Assembly: GCF_016482685.1 (NCBI RefSeq)
Contig: NZ_JACYHF010000021.1
Location: forward strand, 41,681-105,680
DNA: 64,000 nucleotides
DNA from: Streptomyces sp. DSM 110735
GTDB lineage: Bacteria > Actinomycetota > Actinomycetes > Streptomycetales > Streptomycetaceae
Direction: 5' to 3'
Below the pieces are notes generated by a model. That model saw only the letters and a program-made list of their open reading frames with translations. It was not told the origin of the DNA and did not search any database. Shown piece after piece: positions 7,952 through 15,946 of this stretch (position 1 is its first letter; each line of letters begins with the position of its first letter). The translations under genes were made by a program, and so were the position numbers.

Positions 7952-8638
7952 GTGACCGATCGCGACACGATGCCCGACCCCGCCACCGACCCCGCGTTCA
8001 TGCGCAAGCAGTACCGCGCCCGGGGACTGGACGAGCCGGATCTCGCGGGCCACCCGATGGACCAGTTCGCGCGCTGGTTCGCGGACGCGGCACGCGCCGC
8101 CGTCCACGGCACGCTGTACGAGCCCAACGCGATGGTCGTCTCCACGGTGGACCCCGCCGGGCGCCCCGGCTCGCGCACGGTCCTGATGAAGGGCTACGAC
8201 ACCGAGGGCTTCGTCTTCTACACCAACTACGACTCCCACAAGGCGCGTGACCTGGCCGGGAACCCGTACGTCTCGCTGCTCTTCCCCTGGCATCCGATCG
8301 CCCGCCAGGTCATCGTCTCGGGCGTCGCCCGCCGCACGAGCCGCGAGGAGACCGCCGCGTACTTCCACAGCCGCCCGCACGGCTCCCAGCTCGGCGCCTG
8401 GGCCAGCGCGCAGTCCACGGTCGTCGGCTCCCGCGCCGAACTGGACGAGGCGTACGCCGCGCTCGGCGCCCGCTACCCCGAGGGCGCGGAGGTCCCCGTC
8501 CCGCCGCACTGGGGCGGCTTCCGCGTCGCGCCCGAGACCGTCGAGTTCTGGCAGGGGCGCGAGAACCGGCTCCACGACCGCCTCCGCTACGCCGCCCTCC
8601 CGGACGGCACCTGGACGGTCGACCGCCTGAGCCCCTGA
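7952..8638 (+). CDS. pdxH: Pyridoxamine 5'-phosphate oxidase
   Basis: A 228-residue FMN oxidase that makes pyridoxal 5'-phosphate from PNP/PMP. It has PNPOx landmarks in order: RKQYRARGLDEPDL, PNAMVVSTVDPAGRPGSRTVLMKGYDTEGFVFYTNYDSHKA split over the FMN-binding strands, the arginine-rich ARQVIVSGVARR, SRPHGSQLGAWAS, and the C-terminal RLHDRLRY. GTG at 7952 sits exactly where the +1 is expected from a CAGGAT -10 box at 7940-7945, so the mRNA may be leaderless; ATG at 7970 is an alternative. It is divergent from the citrate synthase-like gene. Confidence 0.9.
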   Translation: MTDRDTMPDPATDPAFMRKQYRARGLDEPDLAGHPMDQFARWFADAARAAVHGTLYEPNAMVVSTVDPAGRPGSRTVLMKGYDTEGFVFYTNYDSHKARDLAGNPYVSLLFPWHPIARQVIVSGVARRTSREETAAYFHSRPHGSQLGAWASAQSTVVGSRAELDEAYAALGARYPEGAEVPVPPHWGGFRVAPETVEFWQGRENRLHDRLRYAALPDGTWTVDRLSP

Positions 8639-8660
8639 CGCCGACCTGTGGAAACGCAGA

Positions 8661-8730
8661 CGACCCGTGAGCTCGGGTCCTCCGCCGGGGCGGAGGGCCG
8701 GCCGGACGTTACCGGCGAGCTCACGGGTCG
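8661..8730. terminator. Three-way-junction hairpin, bidirectional terminator candidate
   Basis: CGACCCGTGAGCTCG (8661-8675) pairs perfectly with 8716-8730. The 40-nt loop carries two smaller stems (CCTCCG/CGGAGG and CCGG/CCGG), giving a branched fold. It follows pdxH by 22 nt and also lies at the end of the small minus-strand transcript. Confidence 0.7.
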
Positions 8731-8809
8731 GGCGACTGCGATGGATTGGCCGGCGGCGCGCATTCACACGCGCTGTTCCGGCACCGCAACTCGGTGTGGT
8801 GACGGGCCG

Positions 8810-8848
8810 CTAGCCCGCAGCCACCTCACGCGTCCGGGTTTCACACAT
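8810..8848 (-). CDS. 12-codon frame MCETRTREVAAG behind an exceptionally strong SD
   Basis: ATG at 8848-8846 follows GGGAGGTGATC (SD core 8865-8860) and the frame stops with TAG at 8812-8810. The spacing of 11 nt is long. Such a small product suggests either a leader/dual-function RNA or incidental ribosome capture. No family is recognised. Confidence 0.3.
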   Translation of the reverse strand: MCETRTREVAAG

Positions 8849-8880
8849 GTACCCGATCACCTCCCTTCTGCTTGCTTCGC

Positions 8881-8909
8881 AGCCTAGGCAGTGGACCGGA
8901 GCGGCTCAA
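8881..8909 (-). promoter_or_regulatory. SigHrdB-type promoter of the small RNA
   Basis: On the minus strand TTGAGC (8909-8904) and TAGGCT (8886-8881) are separated by exactly 17 bp. This predicts a start at 8873 or 8874 and a 5' leader of about 25 nt. Confidence 0.65.
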
Positions 8910-9053
8910 CTCTTTTTTCGCGACGCCCGCAATCTTGCGAGAACCTGATGTGTTCCGGGTCACTGTCGAGTTGAATGACAGGCGAACGATGCAGGCCAGT
9001 GAGCGGAACGGGCGCCGAGGGGTGTGCCCGACGCAGCCTCCAGGGGGTCCAGG

Positions 9054-10427
9054 GTGAGTGCTTCCCGGCGCGGTGGGGCCACCGACGAGCTGGGGCCGGG
9101 GGAGCCGGGCGGGGAGGACTTGCTCGCCGCGCTGCTGGACGGCATGGACGCGGCCCTGTGCGCCTTCGACGCCGAGGGGGTCGTGACCCACTGGAACCGT
9201 GAGGCGGAGCGGATCCTCGGGTGGAGCGCGGCCGAGGCGGTCGGGCGGGCGGGGTTCGCCGGGTGGGCGGTGCGCAGCGCGGACGCCGAGGAGGTGCAGC
9301 GGCGGCTGATGTCCGCGATGCGGGCGCCGGGACGGCAGGTGCACGAGTTCGCGCTGGTCACCAAGGACGGCGGACGGGTGCTCGTCCGGACCCAGTCCGC
9401 CGCCGTGCGCGGTCCCGACGGCAGCCCTGCCGGGCTGTACTGCGCCTTCAGCGAGGTGCACGCGCAGATCGACCTGGAGCGGTCGATCGCGCTCAGCGAG
9501 GCGCTGTTCGAGGATGCGTCCTGGGGTGTCGTCCTGGTCGACGCCGATCTGCGGCCCGCCGTCGTCAACGCGCACGCCGCCCGCGCGCTCGGGGTGGGCC
9601 GTACGTCCGCGCTCGGGCGCCCGCTCGGTGAGCTGCTCGCCCAGGGGGTGGAGGAGCTGGAGAGCGCGCTGACCCATGTGCTGGCCGAGGGCGCGCCGCC
9701 CGGACCCGCCGAGATGTGGGTGAGCGTGCGGACCGCCGAGGGCGAGCGGCGGCGCTGCTGGCGCAGCGGCTTCGTACGGCTGTCCTCGCCACTGGCGGAG
9801 GAGCCCGTACCGCTCGGGGTCGGCTGGCTCTTCCAGGACGTCACCGAGGCACGGCAGGGCGAGCGGGAGGCATCCCAGTTGCGCTTCCGCTCCAACCAGT
9901 TGCACCGCGCCGCCCGTGCCGCCGCCGAGTGCGAGGACCCGGCGGAGGCGGCGGTGGTCCACCTGGAGTTCGCCCTCGCGGGCTTCGCCGACCACGCCCT
10001 GCTGGACCGGGTCGCGCCGGTGCCGCCCGGCGCGGAGGAGGGTTCGGTACGGCTCGTACGGCTCGCCGCCACCCCCGCCGGTACGCCCGGACCCGACACA
10101 CCGCCCGGCACCTCCGGGCTGCCCGTGCGGTACGGCGCCGGACATCCCGCGCTCCAGTGCGGCGAGCGGAACGGGACGGTGCGGGTGGACGCCGGGTCGG
10201 GTCCCGCCGAGCGCCCGCGCGAGTGGGCGCGGGCGCGGCTGTGGCCCGCCGACACCGCGCACGCGCTGTGCGCGGTCCTGCGCAGCCGGGGTCGCACGCT
10301 GGGCGTGCTCACCTTCCTGCGCGGGCCGGGGCGGGGGCGCTTCGACCGGTCCGACGTGGCGTACGCGGAGGAGGTGGCGGCGCGGATCGGAGCGGCGCTG
10401 GACCTGACGGCGGCGGTCCGGGGCTAG
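9054..10427 (+). CDS. PAS-domain sensor protein
   Basis: A protein of about 457 residues with two PAS-like domains. The first begins at LLDGMDAALCAFDAEGVVTHWNREAERILGW split across the PAS core. The second begins at EDASWGVVLVDADLRPAVVNAHAARAL. A C-terminal part resembling a GAF domain ends in DVAYAEEVAARIGAALDL. No kinase, HTH or PP2C output domain is present, so it probably signals through a partner. GTG at 9054 has GGGGG six nt upstream; GTG at 9024 is an alternative in the same frame. It converges on the SIS gene. Confidence 0.7.
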   Translation: MSASRRGGATDELGPGEPGGEDLLAALLDGMDAALCAFDAEGVVTHWNREAERILGWSAAEAVGRAGFAGWAVRSADAEEVQRRLMSAMRAPGRQVHEFALVTKDGGRVLVRTQSAAVRGPDGSPAGLYCAFSEVHAQIDLERSIALSEALFEDASWGVVLVDADLRPAVVNAHAARALGVGRTSALGRPLGELLAQGVEELESALTHVLAEGAPPGPAEMWVSVRTAEGERRRCWRSGFVRLSSPLAEEPVPLGVGWLFQDVTEARQGEREASQLRFRSNQLHRAARAAAECEDPAEAAVVHLEFALAGFADHALLDRVAPVPPGAEEGSVRLVRLAATPAGTPGPDTPPGTSGLPVRYGAGHPALQCGERNGTVRVDAGSGPAERPREWARARLWPADTAHALCAVLRSRGRTLGVLTFLRGPGRGRFDRSDVAYAEEVAARIGAALDLTAAVRG

Positions 10428-10468
10428 GGCCTGTCCGCCGCCGGTACCGGTGTCCGGGGAGACGCCCC

Positions 10469-11224
10469 CTAGTGCCGGTAGAAGATCCGGTCGCCGTACT
10501 TCTCCATGATCCGCGCGTTCCAGTCGTGGCCGCCGTCGACGTTGCCGGAGCGCAGCAGCGGGGGCTCGATGCCGCGCGCGGCCAGTTCGGCGGCGGCGGT
10601 GGCCATCACGGCCTGCATCAGCGCCGAGGTGACGACCGTGGAGGCGGGGGCGAAGGGGGCGGGCACGGAGTCCAGGCTCAGCTCCGCGTCCCCGACCGCG
10701 ATCTTGGAGTCGAGCACGACGTCGCAGTGGTCCTTGAGGAAGGTGCCCGAGGAGTGCCGCGAGGCGGTCTCGGTGGCGTACGCGACGGAGGTGACGCCGA
10801 TGACCTTGAGTCCGCGCTCCCGGGCGCCGCGCGCCATCTCGACGGGCAGGGAGTTGCGTCCCGACAGCGAGATGATCACCAGGGCGTCCCCGGCGCGGGC
10901 CGGTGAGCTGTCCAGTACGGCGGTCGCGAGCCCGTCGACCCGCTCCAGGGCGGAGCCGAGGGTGGCCGGGGTGACGTCCACGCCGACGACGCCGGGTACG
11001 GCGAGCAGGTTCATCAGGGCGAGTCCGCCGGCCCGGTAGACCACGTCCTGCGCGGCCAGCGAGGAGTGCCCCGCCCCGAACGCGAACAGCCGCCCCCCGT
11101 CCGTCACCGTGTCCGCCAGCAGGACCCCCGCCTCCGCGATGGCCCCACCCTCCTCCTCCCGCACCCGCCGCAACAGCTCCGCGGCGGCATCGAAGAACAG
11201 TTCGGCAGGCGTGCCGTCGCTCAT
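10469..11224 (-). CDS. SIS-domain sugar-phosphate-binding protein (UPF0309-like)
   Basis: A 251-residue protein with a single SIS domain. The phosphosugar-binding loop FAFGAGHSSLAAQDVVYRAGG is near residues 48-68 and LVIISLSGRNSLPVEMARGA forms the second Ser-rich motif. Relatives are isomerases or phosphosugar-sensing proteins in amino-sugar metabolism. The ATG at 11224 has AAGGGG upstream. No partner kinase or transporter is adjacent, so the physiological ligand is unknown. Confidence 0.8.
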   Translation of the reverse strand: MSDGTPAELFFDAAAELLRRVREEEGGAIAEAGVLLADTVTDGGRLFAFGAGHSSLAAQDVVYRAGGLALMNLLAVPGVVGVDVTPATLGSALERVDGLATAVLDSSPARAGDALVIISLSGRNSLPVEMARGARERGLKVIGVTSVAYATETASRHSSGTFLKDHCDVVLDSKIAVGDAELSLDSVPAPFAPASTVVTSALMQAVMATAAAELAARGIEPPLLRSGNVDGGHDWNARIMEKYGDRIFYRH

Positions 11225-11390
11225 ACGGTGCCCCTTCGCGCTCGGTGTCGCGGATCACGGTGCGGTCTGGACCATCACCCTGTCAATACGGGGTGCCTCC
11301 GGCGGTTCGGCGGGTGTCCTGTGCGGGAGTTGGCGCGTGGTGAGGGGGCTCGGGGTGCGGGACCTGGCGGCGGTCCCGCGTACGACGTCA

Positions 11391-12215
11391 TCACCGCCCC
11401 GATTCCCCCCGCCCCGTCACCCCGCCGCACCCCGGTTTCGTAGGGGCGGCACGGTTGTCGGTGGTATCCGGCAGAATTGAGGTCTGGGCCAGCGCACGCG
11501 CCGGGAGCGGTGAGCTTCCGGCAGAGGTAATCGAGGGGCACGTATGTCCGGACTGATCGACACCACGGAGATGTATCTCCGCACCATCCTCGAACTGGAA
11601 GAGGAAGGCGTCGTCCCCATGCGCGCCCGCATCGCGGAGCGGCTCGACCAGAGCGGGCCGACCGTGAGTCAGACGGTGGCGCGGATGGAGCGGGACGGGC
11701 TCGTGTCCGTGGCCAGCGACCGTCATCTGGAGCTGACCGACGAGGGCCGCAGGCTGGCCACGCGGGTGATGCGCAAGCACCGCCTCGCGGAGTGCCTGCT
11801 GGTGGACGTCATCGGGCTGGAGTGGGAGCAGGTGCACGCGGAGGCGTGTCGCTGGGAGCACGTGATGAGCGAGGCGGTCGAGCGCCGCGTGCTCGAACTG
11901 CTGCGGCACCCCACCGAGTCGCCGTACGGCAACCCGATCCCGGGTCTTGAGGAGCTGGGGGAGAAGGACGGCGCCGACCCGTTCCTGGACGAGGGCATGG
12001 TCTCGCTGGCCGACCTCGACCCGGGCCAGGACGGCAAGACGGTCGTCGTCCGCCGGATCGGGGAGCCGATCCAGACGGACGCGCAGCTCATGTACACGCT
12101 GCGGCGCGCGGGCGTGCAGCCCGGTTCCGTGGTGAGCGTGACCGAGTCGGCGGGCGGCGTCCTGGTCGGCAGCGGCGGCGAGGCCGCCGAGCTGGCCTCG
12201 GAGGTCGCCTCGCAC
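11391..12215 (-). other. Antiparallel frame overlapping dmdR1, possible adm counterpart
   Basis: A 274-codon open frame lies antisense to nearly all of dmdR1. In S. coelicolor an antiparallel gene named adm overlapping dmdR1 has been described. At this GC content long antisense frames arise automatically opposite real genes, and the amino-acid composition (Arg, His, Gln, Leu) is typical of such shadows. It is listed because of the published precedent, not because the sequence itself argues for it. Confidence 0.2.
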
Positions 12216-12236
12216 GTCTTCGTCGCCAAGCGCTGA
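11544..12236 (+). CDS. dmdR1: DtxR-family iron-dependent repressor DmdR1
   Basis: A 230-residue repressor that binds Fe(II) and shuts off iron uptake and siderophore genes. The N-terminal winged helix (residues 1-73), the dimerisation/metal domain (74-140) and the SH3-like C-terminal domain (about 150-230) are all present. DtxR metal ligands are conserved at the same numbers: Met10, Cys102, Glu105 and His106 for the primary site, His79, Glu83 and His98 for the ancillary site. The ATG follows GAGGGG. A strong terminator (12261-12285) follows, so the gene is probably monocistronic. In S. coelicolor DmdR1 also influences antibiotic production. Confidence 0.93.
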   Translation: MSGLIDTTEMYLRTILELEEEGVVPMRARIAERLDQSGPTVSQTVARMERDGLVSVASDRHLELTDEGRRLATRVMRKHRLAECLLVDVIGLEWEQVHAEACRWEHVMSEAVERRVLELLRHPTESPYGNPIPGLEELGEKDGADPFLDEGMVSLADLDPGQDGKTVVVRRIGEPIQTDAQLMYTLRRAGVQPGSVVSVTESAGGVLVGSGGEAAELASEVASHVFVAKR

Positions 12237-12260
12237 GAGACGCGCCGGGACGAAAGAGAA

Positions 12261-12285
12261 CCCCGGCGCCGCCGCGGCGCCGGGG
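12261..12285 (+). terminator. Terminator of dmdR1
   Basis: An 11-bp perfect GC stem (12261-12271 with 12275-12285) and a 3-nt loop, 24 nt after the stop. It has no U tract, as is common in Streptomyces. Confidence 0.8.
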
Positions 12286-12564
12286 TCTCACCTCCCCGGA
12301 CGGTGACCCGGAGCCCCGAGCTCCCAGGGTCACCCTCGGACCGTTTTTCCCCGAGCGGTCCGCCCCCCTCGCCAGAGAAGATCCCCTCGGCGGTGGCGAT
12401 CATTCCTCTTCTGGTGTCACTCGAACGAGGGGTGTTCCTCGCACAGACCCGATGTTCGAATAGCAGTTCGATAGTCTGCGACAGCAGCACCACGAACCAC
12501 GGCATAGGACGACGGCAGGGCAGTACACCGGTACGAGGCAGGCAAGGCTGGGGGGTGCCAGGCG

Positions 12565-13419
12565 ATGGCACGACGCATCGACGTGACAGGAGCGGGCGGC
12601 GTACGGCTGGCCGCCTGGGAGTTCGCGGACCCGCCCAAGGAAGGGGCCGACTCCGCCCTCCCCGGCGTGCTGCTGCTCCACGGGCTGATGGGCCGCGCCT
12701 CGCACTGGGCGGCCACCGCCCGCTGGCTCGCGGAGCGCTACCGCGCGGTGGCGCTCGACCAGCGCGGCCACGGCCGCAGCGAACACCCTCCCGCGGCAGC
12801 CTGCACCCGCGAGGACTACGTCGCGGACGCCGAAGCCGCCCTCGAACAGCTCGGTCTCGCCCCCGCCGTCCTCATCGGCCACGCCATGGGCGCCCTGACG
12901 GCCTGGCAGCTCGCCGCCCGCCGCCCCGACCTCGTGCGCGGGCTCGTCATCTGCGACATGCGCGCCTCCGCCCTCGGCGCCGCCTCGCAGCGCGAGTGGG
13001 ACGAATGGTTCCGCTCCTGGCCGGTCCCCTTCGCCACGCTCGCGGACGTCCGCAAGTGGTTCGGCGAGGACGACCCCCGCCTGGAGCGCCCGAGCCCGAC
13101 CCGCGGCGAGTTCTACGCCGAGGTCATGCACGAGTGCGCCGACGGCTGGCGCCCCGTCTTCGAGCCCGAGCGCATGCTCCGCACCCGCGAGACCTGGGTC
13201 CACGACGCCCACTGGGAGGAACTGACCCAGGTCGCCTGCCCCACCCTCGTCGTCCGCGGTCTCGACGGCGAACTCGGCCGCGCCGAAGCCCAGGAAATGG
13301 TCCGCGTCCTCCCCCGAGGCGAATACGCCGAGATCACCGACGCGGGCCACCTGATCCACTACGACCAGCCGGAAGCATGGCGCAGAGCGGTGGAGCCGTT
13401 CCTGAACCACCTGTCCTGA
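12565..13419 (+). CDS. Alpha/beta-hydrolase fold protein lacking the nucleophile serine
   Basis: A 284-residue alpha/beta-hydrolase. The HGLMG oxyanion strand, the DQRGHGRSE loop, the acid region GLDGELG and the histidine region AGHLIHYD are all in place. The nucleophile elbow reads G-H-A-M-G at residues 105-109, so the expected Ser is Ala107 (codon GCC 12883-12885). Classical esterase or lyase chemistry is therefore unlikely; a binding role or a cofactor-independent reaction is possible. The ATG at 12565 has a G-rich ribosome site. The 328-bp region upstream holds the dmdR1 terminator and no other gene. Confidence 0.82.
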   Translation: MARRIDVTGAGGVRLAAWEFADPPKEGADSALPGVLLLHGLMGRASHWAATARWLAERYRAVALDQRGHGRSEHPPAAACTREDYVADAEAALEQLGLAPAVLIGHAMGALTAWQLAARRPDLVRGLVICDMRASALGAASQREWDEWFRSWPVPFATLADVRKWFGEDDPRLERPSPTRGEFYAEVMHECADGWRPVFEPERMLRTRETWVHDAHWEELTQVACPTLVVRGLDGELGRAEAQEMVRVLPRGEYAEITDAGHLIHYDQPEAWRRAVEPFLNHLS

Positions 13420-13456
13420 GCTTGTTCAGCAGGGGCCACTGGTTTTTGGTCTTTTC

Positions 13457-13487
13457 AGGGGCGCGGGGAACTGCGCGACCAGCCCAC
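13457..13487 (+). repeat. Streptomyces interspersed 3'-end repeat, copy 3
   Basis: The core is the same as at 1133 and 6587, with one extra C in the AGCCCAC part. GGTTTTTGG and a T-rich stretch precede it, as in copy 2. It lies between the converging hydrolase and ABC permease genes. Confidence 0.8.
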
Positions 13488-13523
13488 ACGGCGCCGCACC
13501 CGAAAAACCCGCAGACAGCCCCC

Positions 13524-15116
13524 TCACCCCCGACTGACCGCCACCAGAATCTCCGGCAACCGCCCCACCGTCCGCGGCGCGGCCAACCGCAACCCCGCCA
13601 CGGTCAACCCCGCCCCGTACACCACCCCGAGCGGCAGCAGCACCCACGCCCACCGCGCCCCACCGTCCGCGACGTTCAGCCAGATCACCGCCGCGATCAC
13701 CGGCGCACACAGCAGCGCCGCCGACACCATGCCCCCGAAGATCGCCGCGAAGGCGAGCCCCGCCTGCCCCGGCGCCACGTTCCGGTGCCCCTCCTGCGGG
13801 ATCGAGTAGGGGAACCGCGCCGACGTCCACGCCCCGGTCGCCAGCATCGCCCCCAGCAGCGCCAGGGACAGCCCGAGCACCTCGGGCAGCCGGTCCCAGT
13901 CGCCGAGCAGCGCCGTCGTCACCACGGTGACCAGGAGCGCGTACGGCAGGGTGATCAGCAGCAGCGCCAGCGCGCGCCCGCGCAGCTCGGCGTAGGCGTC
14001 GCGGGGCGAGGAGATGGTCATGGCGACCATCCAGAACGCGGACGCGTCCTGCCCGAACTGGTTGTACATCTGCATCCCGAGCATCCCCGAGGCGAAGCAC
14101 GCGAAGTAGACCGACCCGGTGCCCTGCACCGCGTTGAACACCGGCACGATCAGCCCGATCGCCAGCGAGGTGACCCACGCCGCCTTGGTCTTGGGGTCGC
14201 GCCAGATGTAGCGCAGGGTGCGTTCCATGACGGCGCCGGTGCGACCGCCCGGCAGCACCCGCCCCAGCAGGCTCGCCGAGGCGTGGTCGGGGGCGTTCGT
14301 GTCGGCGCCCTGGAGCGTGGAGCCGTCCGGCGCGGTCATCAGCCGGGTCAGACTGCGCGCCCAGGCGACGATCAGCAGCGCCAGCGCGAGCACGGACACG
14401 GCCAGTTGGGCCAGCGCGAGACCGTACGACCCCGTGCTCGCCGTGTGCACCGCGGCCAGCGCCGAGGCGGGCGGCACCCAGGACAGCACGTCCGCCACCG
14501 GCTGGAGCTGCCCGAGCCCGGTGGACGAACCGAGGCGCTGCAAACCGAAGTTGAGCACCTGCGCCCCGATGGCGATCACCAGCCCGCTCAGCACCGCGAG
14601 GTCCCGTCCCCGGCGGCTGGTCAGCAGCCGTACGTTGGCCGCCGCGACCGTACGCGCCAGCGCCACGCACACCAGCAGCGCGAGCGGCAGGGCGACGGCG
14701 GCGGCGACCCATCCGGCGGGTCCGTGCGCGAGCGCCACCGCGCAGCCGGTGAGGACCAGCAGGGTGTACAGCGGGCCGATGCCGACCAGCGAGGCGGCGA
14801 GCAGCGCGCGCACCAGCGGCCGGGGGCGCAGCGGGAGCATCACCAGCCGGGTCGGGTCGAGCGTCTCGTCGCCGCTCGGGAAGAACAGCGGCATCACGGT
14901 CCAGCCGAGCGCGAGCACCGCCGCGCCGATCACCACGACGTTCTCGACGTGCGCGAACCCGCCGAGCGCGATCAGCCCCGTCATCTGGAGCAGACCGATC
15001 AGCAGCGCGGCGATCGCCGAGCACACGAACGCCGCCCGGCGACCCGCCGACTGGCGCAGCCCGCCGCGCAGCAGCGACAGCTTCAGCCGGACGAGGGTGG
15101 GGGTCAGAGCCGTCAT
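13524..15116 (-). CDS. ABC transporter permease
   Basis: A 530-residue polytopic membrane protein with about a dozen hydrophobic segments in two halves. The first is near AAFVCSAIAALLIGLLQMTGL and the last near LLPLGVVYGAGLTVAGLRL. The ATG at 15116 overlaps the TGA of the ATPase gene (ATGA), so the two are coupled. This is the membrane half of an exporter of the ABC-2 type, with unknown cargo. The 3' end faces the interspersed repeat. Confidence 0.85.
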   Translation of the reverse strand: MTALTPTLVRLKLSLLRGGLRQSAGRRAAFVCSAIAALLIGLLQMTGLIALGGFAHVENVVVIGAAVLALGWTVMPLFFPSGDETLDPTRLVMLPLRPRPLVRALLAASLVGIGPLYTLLVLTGCAVALAHGPAGWVAAAVALPLALLVCVALARTVAAANVRLLTSRRGRDLAVLSGLVIAIGAQVLNFGLQRLGSSTGLGQLQPVADVLSWVPPASALAAVHTASTGSYGLALAQLAVSVLALALLIVAWARSLTRLMTAPDGSTLQGADTNAPDHASASLLGRVLPGGRTGAVMERTLRYIWRDPKTKAAWVTSLAIGLIVPVFNAVQGTGSVYFACFASGMLGMQMYNQFGQDASAFWMVAMTISSPRDAYAELRGRALALLLITLPYALLVTVVTTALLGDWDRLPEVLGLSLALLGAMLATGAWTSARFPYSIPQEGHRNVAPGQAGLAFAAIFGGMVSAALLCAPVIAAVIWLNVADGGARWAWVLLPLGVVYGAGLTVAGLRLAAPRTVGRLPEILVAVSRG

Positions 15117-15889
15117 CGCGGGGCACCGCCGCCCAGCCAGTCCAGGTCGGACCCGGCGGCGCGGTCGTGGGCACCCACGAGTTCGAGGAACGCCGCCTGG
15201 AGTGTGGGATGTTCGCCGCGCACCTCGGCGAGCGGACCGGTGGCGCGGATGCGTCCGGCGGCCAGCACGGCCACCCAGTCGCACAGGGACTCCACCAGCT
15301 CCATCACGTGCGAGGAGAAGACCACGGTGGCGCCGGAGGCGGTGTAGCGCTCCAGGACGCCCCGGATGGTCTGCGCGGAGACCGGGTCGACGCCCTCGAA
15401 CGGCTCGTCCAGAAAGAGCACTTCGGGGTTGTGCAGCAGGGCGGCGGCCAGTCCGATCTTCTTGCGCATACCGGTGGAGTAGTCGACGACCAGCTTGTGC
15501 TGGGCCCCGGCCAGGTCGAGCACGTCGAGCAACTGGGTGGCCCGCTTGTCGACCTCGGCGCCGGGCAGCCCGCGCATCCGCCCGGAGTAGCCGAGCAGTT
15601 CCCGCCCCGACAGCCGTTCGAAGAGCCGCAGTCCCTCCGGCAGCACCCCGATGCGTGCCTTGACGGCCACCGGGTCGCGCCAGACGTCCTGTCCGGCGAT
15701 CTCCACGCTGCCCTGGTCGGGCCGGAGCAGCCCGGTCACCATGGACAGGGTGGTGGTCTTGCCCGCCCCGTTGGGACCGACCAGTCCGATGAACTTCCCG
15801 GCGGGCAGATCGAGATCGATCCCCCCGACCGCGACATGCTGCCCGAACTGCTTCCAGAGTCCCCGTATCCGCACTGCTGCCTCGGTCAT
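15113..15889 (-). CDS. ABC transporter ATP-binding protein
   Basis: A 258-residue ATPase. Walker A is GPNGAGKTT near residue 38, the signature is YSTGMRKK, Walker B is VLFLDEP and the switch His is in FSSHVMEL. The Q-loop position reads GVLPEG with no Gln. The overall type is the drug/lipid exporter (ABC-2) class. It is first in a two-gene operon with the permease at 13524. Confidence 0.9.
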   Translation of the reverse strand: MTEAAVRIRGLWKQFGQHVAVGGIDLDLPAGKFIGLVGPNGAGKTTTLSMVTGLLRPDQGSVEIAGQDVWRDPVAVKARIGVLPEGLRLFERLSGRELLGYSGRMRGLPGAEVDKRATQLLDVLDLAGAQHKLVVDYSTGMRKKIGLAAALLHNPEVLFLDEPFEGVDPVSAQTIRGVLERYTASGATVVFSSHVMELVESLCDWVAVLAAGRIRATGPLAEVRGEHPTLQAAFLELVGAHDRAAGSDLDWLGGGAPR

Positions 15890-15946
15890 GCCGAAACCCT
15901 ACGGGGACATCGGCGGTCCTGTTGAGGGCCCCGGACCACTCGGTGA

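Larger units (their letters stand above)
8661..8873 (-). ncRNA. Candidate small RNA opposite the pdxH 3' region
   Basis: A minus-strand unit of about 210 nt bounded by a consensus promoter (8881-8909) and the branched hairpin at 8661-8730. Its 5' end carries AGAAGGGAGGTGATC, one mismatch from the full complement of the 16S rRNA 3' tail. A 12-codon frame follows. I recall, without being able to verify it, that a small RNA was reported near this place in S. coelicolor. Confidence 0.55.

Noticed and set aside
8849..8870. The plus-strand word GATCACCTCCCTTCT considered as a 16S rRNA 3'-end fragment
   Set aside because: No other rRNA sequence flanks it. On the minus strand it is correctly placed as a Shine-Dalgarno sequence downstream of a promoter.
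12425..12471. GAAC/GTTC words and a GTTCGA direct repeat upstream of the alpha/beta-hydrolase, considered as an SOS box
   Set aside because: The GAAC and GTTC arms are not separated by the required 4 nt, and the GTTCGA copies are direct, not inverted.
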